64,000 nt of DNA from Paludibacter sp. (GTDB taxonomy: Bacteria > Bacteroidota > Bacteroidia > Bacteroidales > Paludibacteraceae): contig JAQTTH010000003.1 of assembly GCA_028710895.1 (NCBI GenBank), forward strand, positions 332,253 through 396,252, written 5' to 3'. Every line of letters starts with the position of its first letter. Position 1 is the stretch's first letter. This document shows positions 53,989 to 63,300 of this stretch, one piece after another. A program made the translations under genes and the position numbers. The notes below the pieces were generated by a model, which searched no databases, was not told the origin of the DNA, and saw only the letters and a program-made list of their open reading frames with translations.

Positions 53989-54619
53989 ACAGACCTATTT
54001 TCTTACGCAAGCGGGTTATGTTTACATCAATGGTTCTGTTGAGCACTCCATCTTCGTCGGACCACACACGCGAAAGAATTTCTTCGCGTGTGAAAACACG
54101 GTTTCTGTTTTCGAGAAACAACCTCAATATCTCGAATTCTTTTTTTGTGAATGAGACTTCAACTTTGTCAACCAATACTTTTTTATTGGATAAACTCATT
54201 TCGAGGTTTTCGAACACAATATCCGAATTCACTACAGGTTCAGCCGTTTCAATGCGGCGGAAGATAGCTTTTATACGGGCTGCTACTTCACGTATGGAGA
54301 AAGGCTTATTTATATAGTCGTCAGCACCCAATGCAAAGCCGGTGAGGCGGTCGTTCTCGGTGTCCTTAGCTGTGAGAAAAACGATGGGAGTTTTAGCTGT
54401 TTTGCTGTCCTCGCGAAGCATTCGGGCCATTCTGAAGCCTGAAATCTCACCCATCATTACATCAAGTAATAATAGGTTGTAATTTTTAATGTCAAGTTTC
54501 AATGCTTCTTCAGCCGAATAGGCCACATCTACGGTGTAACCTTCATTTTCGAGATTGAATTGCAGGATTTCGCAAAGATCCTCTTCGTCGTCGACAACTA
54601 AAATTTTATATTGGTTCAT
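53936..54619 (-). CDS. PhoB paralogue, orphan OmpR-family regulator
   Basis: 227 residues. Receiver DDEEDLCEILQFNLENEGY, phospho-acceptor in LLLLDVMMGEISGF, and a winged helix with recognition segment RTIDVNITRLRKKIG are shared with PhoB at 15338-16030. Overall identity by eye is roughly 70 percent. No kinase gene lies nearby, so it may take phosphate from PhoR or another donor, or act without it. Its promoter has the Pho-box register, so PhoB probably switches it on. The patatin gene overlaps its 3' end. Confidence 0.9.
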   Translation of the reverse strand: MNQYKILVVDDEEDLCEILQFNLENEGYTVDVAYSAEEALKLDIKNYNLLLLDVMMGEISGFRMARMLREDSKTAKTPIVFLTAKDTENDRLTGFALGADDYINKPFSIREVAARIKAIFRRIETAEPVVNSDIVFENLEMSLSNKKVLVDKVEVSFTKKEFEILRLFLENRNRVFTREEILSRVWSDEDGVLNRTIDVNITRLRKKIGLYEKHLVTRLGYGYCFES

Positions 54620-54645
54620 GGTTGAATCGTGAAATAAATGTATTA

Positions 54646-54702
54646 CAAAATAACCAATTAAATATTTCAGCTTTGTGTGGGAATTATGACAAATGTATTA
54701 TA
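54646..54702 (-). promoter_or_regulatory. Pho-box promoter of the PhoB paralogue
   Basis: On minus: -7 TTATTTTG (54646-54653), 9-bp spacer, TGAAATA (54663-54669), a poor step, TGTCATA (54685-54691), TATAATA (54696-54702). The TGTCATA variant is also found at phoB. Confidence 0.6.
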
Positions 54703-54763
54703 AAGAGCCTGGGGTGCAAATCGGGCGCAAAATAAAGAGTTGGATTGACTGTCGGGCTAAAAA

Positions 54764-54800
54764 TTGAGCGAGGCAAACCCGATTGGATTTGCCTCGCTTT
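54764..54800 (-). terminator. Terminator of the small carboxypeptidase-like gene
   Basis: Eleven-bp stem (54767-54777 and 54788-54798; AGCGAGGCAAA) with a T run on the minus strand. Confidence 0.85.
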
Positions 54801-54818
54801 ATGTTGTTTGTAATCAGC

Positions 54819-55163
54819 TTATCGTTGCTCCAGGTTTACGTGTACAGATTGCAGATTATTTGTATCAATATCAAGTGTTTGGTCTTTGTACGAAATCAAA
54901 CTAATTTTAATCTGACATTTTCCGCCACACAGATTAGAAATGCTGAAGTTTCCATCCAAATCGGTGTAAACTTTTTGTCCGTTTGCAGTAATAATGGCAC
55001 CTGCCAGCGTTTCCTTGGTCAGCTTATCTGAAACAATCCCTTTCAGTACGTTTGATTGCTCGATTACTTCTGATTTTACTTCGGTTGAAGCATTGTCTTT
55101 TGCAGATACATTCAGGTTGAATAAACCCAATGCGACAGCTGCGATAAAAAGTTTTTTTTTCAT
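54819..55163 (-). CDS. Exported stand-alone carboxypeptidase-regulatory-like domain protein
   Basis: 114 residues from the ATG at 55163. A signal peptide (KKLFIAAVALGLFNLNVSAK) precedes one beta-sandwich domain (VLKGIVSDKLTKETLAGAII, then YTDLDGNFSISNLCGGKCQI). This is the module normally fused to TonB receptors, here alone. Two Cys (LCGGKC) stand close together. The promoter carries a four-step Pho array, placing it in the phosphate regulon. It may interact with the TonB system or the receptor at 46.8 kb; that is speculation. Confidence 0.78.
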   Translation of the reverse strand: MKKKLFIAAVALGLFNLNVSAKDNASTEVKSEVIEQSNVLKGIVSDKLTKETLAGAIITANGQKVYTDLDGNFSISNLCGGKCQIKISLISYKDQTLDIDTNNLQSVHVNLEQR

Positions 55164-55208
55164 AATCGTATATTTTATTCCTTGTTTGTGCTGATCTGTT
55201 TTACTCTG

Positions 55209-55265
55209 CAAAGAAAGAGTATTGTTATTACAGGCGGGTTACAGGCAAGTTACAATGGATATACA
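55209..55265 (-). promoter_or_regulatory. Pho-box promoter of the small carboxypeptidase-like gene
   Basis: On minus: -7 TTTCTTTG (55209-55216), 9-bp spacer, then four 11-bp steps: TGTAATA (55226-55232), TGTAACC (55237-55243), TGTAACT (55248-55254), TGTATAT (55259-55265). Confidence 0.85.
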
Positions 55266-55291
55266 ATGCTGTGAATATTTAAATACGAATG

Positions 55292-55765
55292 TCAGTATTT
55301 TTTTTCCGAGATCAACTTACCCTTTTCGTCCCACATATACCAGGTCCCGGTTTTTCGTCCATTATCATATTGCATTTCGTATCGCATAATACCCGAGTCA
55401 TCCCATATATGCCATGTGCCATGCTTTTTGTTGTTGCGATATTCTGCCTCAGATACTAATAGTCCGGCCTCGTTGTAGGTGCGCCACAATCCATGAAACT
55501 CTCCATTGCGATATGCTCGTACTTCATTCGGTTTCCCATTGGCAAAATAAACAATATAGGCTCCTTCGGGTTTACCATCTTTAATGCTCATCTCCAACTT
55601 TAGTGCGCCGTTTTCGAAATACTCTTTGAATTCGCCGGTATATAGTTTTGTTTGAGTAGCATCGGTAAAAAAGAGACCATCGCTTTGAATAATTTTGGTG
55701 ACCTGAGCTGATGCAGAAAGAAAAACAAAGAGAAGAATTACTATTGTAAGAATTGTTTTACGCAT
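55292..55765 (-). CDS. Exported MORN-repeat protein, YwqK-like
   Basis: 157 residues from the ATG at 55765, with signal peptide ending LSASAQ. It contains about five MORN-like repeats (YFENGALKLEMSIKDGKPEG, YFANGKPNEVRAYRNGEFHG, YNEAGLLVSEAEYRNNKKHG and so on). The family is annotated as YwqK antitoxin-like, but an exported single copy in Bacteroidota has no known toxin. A full-consensus -7 lies just upstream, without Pho boxes in register. Confidence 0.8.
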   Translation of the reverse strand: MRKTILTIVILLFVFLSASAQVTKIIQSDGLFFTDATQTKLYTGEFKEYFENGALKLEMSIKDGKPEGAYIVYFANGKPNEVRAYRNGEFHGLWRTYNEAGLLVSEAEYRNNKKHGTWHIWDDSGIMRYEMQYDNGRKTGTWYMWDEKGKLISEKKY

Positions 55766-55789
55766 AATTGTGCTTTTTAATTGGATATA

Positions 55790-55797
55790 CAAAACTA
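55790..55797 (-). promoter_or_regulatory. -7 element of the MORN-protein gene
   Basis: TAGTTTTG on the minus strand, 25 bp before the ATG at 55765. No TGTAAYR boxes at the register positions beyond it. Confidence 0.6.
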
Positions 55798-55926
55798 CCT
55801 CAAAAATGATTTAGTATAACCCCCTGAATTAAAATTTAATACATATTACAAATCTGATTTAAGATGCTAAAATAAGCTGATTAAACACCTCTATTTGTGT
55901 AATTAATATGAAGAACATGTGACAAT

Positions 55927-55962
55927 AAAAAAGCCCCTGCATTTATGCAGAGGCCTTTTTGT
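55927..55962 (-). terminator. Terminator of the T9SS Ig/FN3 protein gene
   Basis: Stem GGCCTCTGCA/TGCAGGGGCT with TTTTTT on the minus strand. Confidence 0.85.
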
Positions 55963-55983
55963 AGTTTTACTTTCTATATTTGC

Positions 55984-58305
55984 TTATAAAATAACTTTAG
56001 CAACGCGATTTCCAACTTTTACCAATAGTACACCATGTGCCGAAAGTTGAATAGAGTTTGTTCCTTCTGTTGCAAGTTTGTGAGTTAGTTTTTGACCTAC
56101 TGCATTGTAGATTTCAATAGACTCACCTGCTATTGCAGGAAATTTGATAGTCCCATTCGAAGCAGTTATATCGGATAGAACCTGCAAATTGTTTATTCCT
56201 GTGATGGTTGTTGCTATTGTAATTGTGTTAGACTTATCAGAAGTAACATGTGCATTTTTAGCTGTTACAGCATACTTGTAGGTTGTTCCTGTTGTCAGTC
56301 CTGTTAATACCTTGCTTGTACCATCAGTAATTGTGAACGGAGAGCCAGCAACCGGAGTTTGAACAATGCCCGGTCCTGATTTCGAAATTACCAAATCATC
56401 CAGAAAGAAACGTCCTTTTGCAGCCTGATTACCTTCAAATCTGATTTTCGATGTTGCTGTACCACCTGTCAAATCAGCAGAGAATGAATTTAATGTGTAA
56501 TTCAAATCATTTGTCAAGCCACCAACTGTTTTTGCCAATACATCGTTCAGATATATTTTTACTCTTGTTGAGTCTGTGCTCCATGCCATCGATTTAAATG
56601 AAACATTGAAATTACCCGAGTTGGCTGACAAATCAATAGTAGGGGTTGTCAGGAAGCCCAATACACTACTTGTTCCCATTTTGGCAGTACCACCAGCCTG
56701 ATATACTTTTGATCCTGTCCAACCGGTTGATTGAGTATAAGTATCAATCGATGTTGTTGAAACATCTGTTCCGTTTGCCCCTGCTCCTGAAGTACCGGCA
56801 GAGAATCCATCAAAGTTTTCAGCGAAAACAGTTGTTAAGCTTGTTCCTCCTGTTGTTTCTGAATAAACCTCCAATTGATATTCGGTTGCACCTTCCACAT
56901 TGTTCCAGTTTGCTGTAAATCCGGAAGTTGTTATTGCAGAAGCATCTGTGGCAACCGGAGTTGACAAAGGTGCCCAGGTGGCTGTTCCGCTCAACGACAA
57001 CGTAATGTCATATGCACCTGCACTTGATGATGTCAGCGTGGCTGTATGTGTTCCTTCTGTTGTTGGGGTGTAAGTGATTGTTATAGCCGTGATTGGAGCA
57101 GTTCCTGCTGTTTGAGCGATTGTTGACTGTGATAATGAAAACTGATCGGCGTTTGCTCCTGATAAAGCCAATGTTACATTAGATGTTAGGTTTACACCAC
57201 TTACATGTACAGTTTGTGTACTTGTATTTCCAATAGTAGCAGTGAATTGTGGTACAGTAACTTCTGTTACAGTAATTGTCGGAGCTACAAATTGGTTTAC
57301 AGTAAGTGTTTGATCCACCGAAGTAGCGGCATTGTAATTCAGATCACCTGCTTGCGAAGCAGTAATTGTTGTTGAACCAATACCCACAATTGTAACTGTT
57401 GAGCCGGATACTGTTGCTACTGCTGTATTTGAGCTTGCGTACGAAACAGCTAATCCCGAACTGGCAGTTGCTGTAAGTGAGAATGGTGCATCGTTACTTG
57501 TTTTTGTATCTAAAGCTCCGAATGTAATTGCCTGGTTTCCTTTTGCAATAGTGAAACTCAATGTGGCAGGTGAACTTGTACCAATCGTATTGGTTGCAGT
57601 AACTGTAACACTTGAACTGCCTGCTGTTGTAGGAGTCCCCGTAATTGCACCTGTAGTTGTATTTAATGTCAACCCGGCTGGTAAAGTCCCGCTTGCAATG
57701 GCATATGATGTAGGTGAATTGGTTGCCGAAATGTTATACGAGAATGCTGTCCCTACTGTTCCTGTTGGTGACGTGGCAGACACAACAGGTGCTGTTGTGA
57801 TTGCAGTTGTATATGTTATTTCAATTGATTTTATGTAAAGTGCTTTTGAGCTTGTCTGTGTCCAGTTTATAGATACGCTTCCGTTTCCCGAACCAGTAAA
57901 TGTATAATCTGTAGCAGTGGAGGTGAGGGCAGGTGTAGTGCTACCTCCAGAAGTAAAAGTAGTTCCACCAACTGAAATTGCCACATTGCCACTTATGCTA
58001 CTAGCACCTGAGGTGTTTATTTTCACAGATGTAATAGTGCCTGTTATTCCGGATGTTGTAAGACTAAGGGCAGTTGCAGGACTTCCACTTGAGCCAAATT
58101 GGTGTCCTTTGATTCCATCGTACCCCCAGTATGCCCCACCTGTGGCAGCCGCAGTCCATGATACACTTGACAAAGTTTGATCTCCGTATGCTGACCATAC
58201 TTTAGCTAAGAATGTATATGAATATGTGTCAGCCCAGATGCTAGTATGTGTGGCTAATAAGATAAATGCAAAAAGCACAGTTTTAAAAAGAGTAGTTTTC
58301 CTCAT
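55984..58305 (-). CDS. T9SS-secreted protein with Ig-like and fibronectin III domains
   Basis: 773 residues from the ATG at 58305. A signal peptide (KTTLFKTVLFAFILLATHTS) is followed by an N-terminal beta-rich domain. A putative-Ig domain comes next (NISATNSPTSYAIASGTLPA, then GAITGTPTTAGSSSVTVTAT), and then a Big-type repeat (FGALDTKTSNDAPFSLTATA). An Ig-like part (SGVNLTSNVTLALSGANADQ), an FN3 domain with FTANWNNVEGATEYQLEVYS, and a MAM-like jelly roll with a DDLVIS segment follow. The tail (LQVLSDITASNGTIKFPAIA to the end) is a type IX sorting signal. A secreted adhesin or enzyme scaffold; no catalytic motif seen. Confidence 0.85.
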   Translation of the reverse strand: MRKTTLFKTVLFAFILLATHTSIWADTYSYTFLAKVWSAYGDQTLSSVSWTAAATGGAYWGYDGIKGHQFGSSGSPATALSLTTSGITGTITSVKINTSGASSISGNVAISVGGTTFTSGGSTTPALTSTATDYTFTGSGNGSVSINWTQTSSKALYIKSIEITYTTAITTAPVVSATSPTGTVGTAFSYNISATNSPTSYAIASGTLPAGLTLNTTTGAITGTPTTAGSSSVTVTATNTIGTSSPATLSFTIAKGNQAITFGALDTKTSNDAPFSLTATASSGLAVSYASSNTAVATVSGSTVTIVGIGSTTITASQAGDLNYNAATSVDQTLTVNQFVAPTITVTEVTVPQFTATIGNTSTQTVHVSGVNLTSNVTLALSGANADQFSLSQSTIAQTAGTAPITAITITYTPTTEGTHTATLTSSSAGAYDITLSLSGTATWAPLSTPVATDASAITTSGFTANWNNVEGATEYQLEVYSETTGGTSLTTVFAENFDGFSAGTSGAGANGTDVSTTSIDTYTQSTGWTGSKVYQAGGTAKMGTSSVLGFLTTPTIDLSANSGNFNVSFKSMAWSTDSTRVKIYLNDVLAKTVGGLTNDLNYTLNSFSADLTGGTATSKIRFEGNQAAKGRFFLDDLVISKSGPGIVQTPVAGSPFTITDGTSKVLTGLTTGTTYKYAVTAKNAHVTSDKSNTITIATTITGINNLQVLSDITASNGTIKFPAIAGESIEIYNAVGQKLTHKLATEGTNSIQLSAHGVLLVKVGNRVAKVIL

Positions 58306-58425
58306 GTTGTTTCGAAAAATTGTTAGTACATGTTTTACTTTCACTTTGTTTCCTAATCGCATTTGGGGCAAAACGTTTCAAGAGTTTGCTTTATTTTCGA
58401 GTGCTGTTAAAAAAACATAGGGAAG

Positions 58426-58433
58426 CAAAGATA
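58426..58433 (-). promoter_or_regulatory. -7 element of the T9SS Ig/FN3 gene
   Basis: TATCTTTG on the minus strand, giving a leader of about 115 bases. It has no Pho boxes in register. The rest of the 58306-58907 gap is AT-rich; besides this and the speA promoter I see no gene. Confidence 0.55.
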
Positions 58434-58791
58434 ATTATATTTTCAATAAAACGAAATAAAAATACATGATTTATCGATTTTTTGGTCGAACAATCATATA
58501 ATTAATGACTGAAAGTGATTCGTTGTCATTCTTTTTGTAGTGATATTGAAATATTAGATTACATTTTTCTTCGTACAATATTACTTAAAGTTCGTTTGGT
58601 ATTTATATTCTTTTATGTTGCTACATGTAGTTTGTTGTTGTGTTTTGTCAATCAAATATCTGTATTTGCTGTCATAATGCATGGGTTGTGTGTTCAATTG
58701 TGTGTTGATGTGATATTGTATATAATGTTTGTATTCTTTTGTGTCAGATGAAATATATGACCTGTTTTGTGTAGGTTATAAAATAAATAGT

Positions 58792-58799
58792 TACTTTTG
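58792..58799 (+). promoter_or_regulatory. -7 element of the arginine decarboxylase gene
   Basis: TACTTTTG followed by CACAC. The leader of about 105 bases contains a small hairpin (AATCTAA at about 58826, TTAGATT soon after) nested in a longer ACAAAT/ATTTGT pairing. Confidence 0.6.
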
Positions 58800-58907
58800 C
58801 ACACTTTTTTGAATGAATAAAACAAATCTAATTTACTTAGATTGATTTTATTTGTATAATCTAACTCACTTACATTTCTATAATTTTGATGTAAAAGTAA
58901 AGCAGAA

Positions 58908-60299
58908 ATGAAAAACAAGTACAAAGACCTGATCGAACAGAGTTTCGAATTTCCCAACGATGAGTTCAATATCATTGAAAATGAATTGGAGTGGTGTGGT
59001 GTTCCATTGATGGATATTATCAAGCAATACGGTACGCCTTTACGCATAGCTTATTTGCCTAAGATCGCACAGAATATTCAGAAGGCGCGTCGTATGTTTA
59101 ATGTGGCAATGGCTAAGGTTGATTACGAAGGTGATTACAATTATTGTTATTGTACCAAAAGTTCTCACTTCTCTTTCGTAATGGAAGAAGTCCTGAAACA
59201 TGGTGTTCACCTGGAAACTTCGTCTGCATTTGATATCAATATCATGGAATCGTTGTACGAACAGGGATTATTGAAGCAAGATACATTTGTGGTTTGTAAC
59301 GGATTTAAACGACCTCAATACGTTGAGAATATTCAGAATCTGATGCGCCAGGGATTTACAAACGTGATTCCGATTCTCGATAATAAATTTGAACTGGATT
59401 TGTTTCTTAAGGACTTCGATATCAAGTTTAATGTGGGTATTCGTATTGCTGCCGAAGAAGAACCTAAGTTCGACTTCTATACATCGCGCTTGGGCATTCG
59501 ATACAACGATATTATTCCATATTACACCAAGCACATTGCAACGAATCCTCAAGTGGAACTTAAGATGTTGCACTTCTTTATCAATACCGGAGTAAAGGAT
59601 ACTGCTTACTACTGGAATGAATTGAACAAAGCGGTTAACTTGTATTGTGAACTTAAGAAGAAATGTCCACAGTTGGATAGTTTGAACATTGGGGGAGGCT
59701 TCCCGATTCAAACTCACCTGGATATGGTGTACGACTACGAATACATGGCCGAAGAGATTGTGGCACAGATTAAAACTATTTGTCAGCAAAACGGAGTGCC
59801 GGAGCCTCATATCTTTACCGAGTTTGGTTCATACACAGTTGGCGAAAGCGGCGCAATGCTTTATTCTATTGTCAATCAGAAGAAACAGAATGACCGCGAG
59901 CTTTGGAATATGATTGACAGTTCGTTTATGACTACTTTGCCTGATACATGGGCAATTAATCAACGTTATGTGTTCCTGGCTATCAATAACTGGGATTCGG
60001 AGTACGAACGGGTAAATTTAGGTGGTTTGACTTGCGATAGCGAGGATTTTTATAATGCAGAAGTTCATTCCAATGCGGTTTTCCTCCCTAAAATGCACGA
60101 AGACAGAGAGCAATATATCGGGTTTTTCCATACCGGTGCTTATCAGGAGTCGTTGAGCGGGTTTGGTGGTATTCAGCACTGTTTGATTCCGGCTCCAAAG
60201 CTGGTGATTATTGATCAGGACGAGGATGGCGAATACTTTACAAAACTGTTTGCAAAGGAACAGAGTTATAAGTCGATGTTGAAAATTCTAGGATACTAA
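58908..60299 (+). CDS. speA: Arginine decarboxylase, alanine-racemase-fold type
   Basis: 463 residues. PLP-barrel decarboxylase with the cofactor lysine in NYCYCTKSSHF, the phosphate-loop LNIGGGFPIQ, EFGSYTVGESGA and the active-site Cys in GGLTCDSEDFYN. It is shorter than E. coli SpeA (about 630), as in the Bacteroidota group usually annotated as arginine decarboxylase. It would make agmatine for polyamine synthesis. Diaminopimelate or carboxynorspermidine decarboxylase are possible alternatives but their lengths and motifs fit less well. Confidence 0.85.
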   Translation: MKNKYKDLIEQSFEFPNDEFNIIENELEWCGVPLMDIIKQYGTPLRIAYLPKIAQNIQKARRMFNVAMAKVDYEGDYNYCYCTKSSHFSFVMEEVLKHGVHLETSSAFDINIMESLYEQGLLKQDTFVVCNGFKRPQYVENIQNLMRQGFTNVIPILDNKFELDLFLKDFDIKFNVGIRIAAEEEPKFDFYTSRLGIRYNDIIPYYTKHIATNPQVELKMLHFFINTGVKDTAYYWNELNKAVNLYCELKKKCPQLDSLNIGGGFPIQTHLDMVYDYEYMAEEIVAQIKTICQQNGVPEPHIFTEFGSYTVGESGAMLYSIVNQKKQNDRELWNMIDSSFMTTLPDTWAINQRYVFLAINNWDSEYERVNLGGLTCDSEDFYNAEVHSNAVFLPKMHEDREQYIGFFHTGAYQESLSGFGGIQHCLIPAPKLVIIDQDEDGEYFTKLFAKEQSYKSMLKILGY

Positions 60300-60321
60300 A
60301 ATCGAAAACGATTATATTTTG

Positions 60322-60360
60322 CAAAGCGGGGACTTCACACTGTATGGAGTCCCCGCTTTG
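60322..60360. terminator. Bidirectional terminator between speA and the helicase gene
   Basis: Perfect 13-bp stem (CAAAGCGGGGACT, 60322-60334 and 60348-60360) between convergent genes. Confidence 0.9.
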
Positions 60361-60390
60361 TGTTTTCCTGTAAAAGGATCAGCAGGATGA

Positions 60391-63300
60391 TTAAACCTCT
60401 TCCACTTTCCCCAGGCTTACATAACATACAAATCCGCTGGTTTGGTAACCCATTTCGGCAATGAGGTTCATGTATTGTTTTACCTGTTGTGTGTAGGTTT
60501 TACTTTCTTTGTCGCCAAACTTATAATCCACAATGGTTGCTTTATTGCCACTAATCACAACCCTGTCCGGGCGGTATTGTTCGCCGCGGGGGGTGAGGAT
60601 GGTGGTTTCGTTGAGCACGCGGGTGTTGGTAGCAAACCAATCGTTGGTTTGGGGTAAGTTCCAGAATTTTTCCATTTCCATTTCCACCGTTTCGGCTTCC
60701 AACTCGCTGATGCGTCCTTCGCGAATCATGGAAAGAATGGCTTTTTGCTGATCGGCTTTGTGCGTAATGTTGCGTAGAATATCGTGCATGATTAGACCGT
60801 AGTTCAGGCGGCTGTCGGTGAGTTGTTGATTTTCCAATAAATAATCCAGGCTTTGATGGCGAATGCGTAAGCGGTCGGTGCTGCTAACGGATGGATAATT
60901 GTTTATCTTTTCGTTGTTGCCCGCACTTTTGGCATCGTTGTATGCGGCTTGTGTTGGTTCGCCCAGCGTGAATACCTTTGACGTGCCGTCGTATGATTTT
61001 GATAAGGGTATAATCTCGTTGTCCAATCCCGGAGTTTCTACGGTGAAGCAAGCGGTAAGCAGAGCTGACAGCGAATTGATTTTATCTAGACTTTCCACTT
61101 CTTTTTTGGGAACCGGAGCCATGCATATCAATTCGTTTTTTGCGCGGGTAAATGCTACATAAGCTACATTTAAACTGTCAATAAACAGATGCATCTGTTC
61201 GTCGAAATAGTTTTCGGCAAAAATGGATTTCCCGAGCTTCGAGCCATACTCGATGGGCAGCAGCGGTAGTTCGTTGAAGGGTGCAACCGTTGGCTCGCAC
61301 CACAGGATGTTGCGCATGCGACTATCCAAATCCCATTCGCAGAAAGGCATCAGCACGGCTTTAAAATCCAATCCTTTCGATTTATGCACAGTCATAATGC
61401 GCATAGCACTTTGGTTGTCGGGTGTGGAGATGCATTGTTTGCCGCCGTTCTTTTTCCACCACGTGAGGAAACTGTTCAGGTCGGCAGTTTTGCCGGTGGT
61501 GTAGCGAAACACCACATCCTGAAATGCCTGTACAAACACTGCTTCGTTGTGCCAATTGCCAATGCCAAAAAGCGAAATTAGTTGCTCTACCATGTCGTAA
61601 AGCGAGCTGTGTTGCACTTGTTTGAGACGTTCGTTTTCTTCGTTGGTAAATAATGCCGAGAACGGGTTTTCGCCCGACTGGTCAGCCACGAAGCAAGCAT
61701 TCAGTGCTTCGTTTTCCGATTTGTGCTGGCGACCACGTGCGTATTCGTAGTTTACAATGGTGCGTTGAATGCTGTCGGCCGGGTTGACAAACAGCTGCAA
61801 GATGCCCAGCACGAAACGTACCGAGGCGGCAGCTCCAATCAGCAAGCCTTCGTTGCCCATAATATCGTAACAAAATTCGGGTTTGGCCTCTGCGGTGGTT
61901 TTGTAACTTAGCAAGCGGTGAATAACCTGTTGCTCCTCGTCGTTTTTCCGCACCAAAATGCAAATATCTGCCGGACGGTAACCGCGTCTTTGCAAGTCTT
62001 CGAGCATGGCGGGCAGTCGCTGCAAACTCTCAGCTTTCCAGCCATCTTCGTTTTCGTCGGAGGCAATAAAGCTTACGCGAACGCTGCCGGTGGCGGCTTT
62101 GGGCGAAATTTGTTGGTGAATATTGGCGTAGGCGTGTTCAATTTTGTGGGTCAGAGCTTCCAACGCCGGATAAACAGGTAGCACGGCTTCGAGATTTTCG
62201 TTGAGCTTGCTTTGCAGCAGACTTGATGCCCGGCGGAAAAACGAATTATTGAAGTCGATAATGTTTTTATCGCTTCGCCAGTTGGTTTCCAGGTTTTCTT
62301 CGTGAATTTGCTCCGGACGAAAATCGGTAAGGATTTGTTCGTCGAGCAGTTTCCAGTCGGAGTTTCGCCAACGGTAAATACTTTGCTTCACGTCGCCAAC
62401 CACAAGGTTGAATTTGCCGGCCGACAAACTATTTGCCATAAGCGGATGGAAGTTTTTCCATTGCAGGGTGGAGGTATCCTGAAACTCATCGATCATGAAG
62501 TTGTCGATGGTAATGCCGGTTTTCTCGTACACAAAAGGCGTATCGCTGTTGTCGATAATTTTGTTGAGCAACATGTTGGAGTCCGAAATCAACATGGTGT
62601 TTTGCTCGTCGGTAAGTTTTTTTATCTGCACGGCCAGGTCGGACAAAATGCCGAGCGTATTGATGTGTTTTAGCACCATTACCGCCGAGTTGTATTCCAC
62701 GATGCCCACGTTCAGCAGTTCTACAATTTGTTGGAAACATTTTCCCAACCCGTTGTTGTACGCCGACTCGATGGCCGATTTTACATCCTGCGGTTTGGAT
62801 TTGGTGTAGCAATTCGTTACATCGTCGGCAAAGCCGGTGAAGCGCGCGCTTATTTCCAGTTTGCCTTTGACCAGTTTTTCGAGCGTGGTGGTGGTTTTGT
62901 AGGCAAAGTCATCGTGCGTCAGGCCGTTGCGTGCCATTACATTTAAACCGTCGGTGGCGGTTTGTTTTACCCGGGCTTCGAATGTATTTTTTATTTCGCG
63001 CAGACTCTTGCGGTAGTTGGCCAGGAACTCGCGTTCGTGCAACTTGCGGTTGGTATCTTCGGCTTTGTGCTGGTAACTTTCCTTGAAAATTTCGCGCCCC
63101 AGTTCCATAATGTTGTTGCGCATGTTCCAACTTTCCGATTGCTCGATACGTTCCTCGGCATAGGCGGTAAGCCATTGTAGCAGTTGTTTGTTTTCGTCTT
63201 TGGACAAATCCAGAAACAAGTTATCTACCGATTGTTCGAGCGTGGCCGTGTTGTCCAGTTCCAGGTTGTAGCCGCCATGTACACCAATGTCGCGCGCAAA

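Noticed and set aside
55801..55860. Pho box before the MORN-protein gene
   Set aside because: A TATTACA occurs at 55844, but it is not in the 11-bp register set by the -7 at 55790-55797.
58515..59047. Small genes on both strands before speA
   Set aside because: AT-rich frames without start signals, partly antisense to speA and across its promoter.
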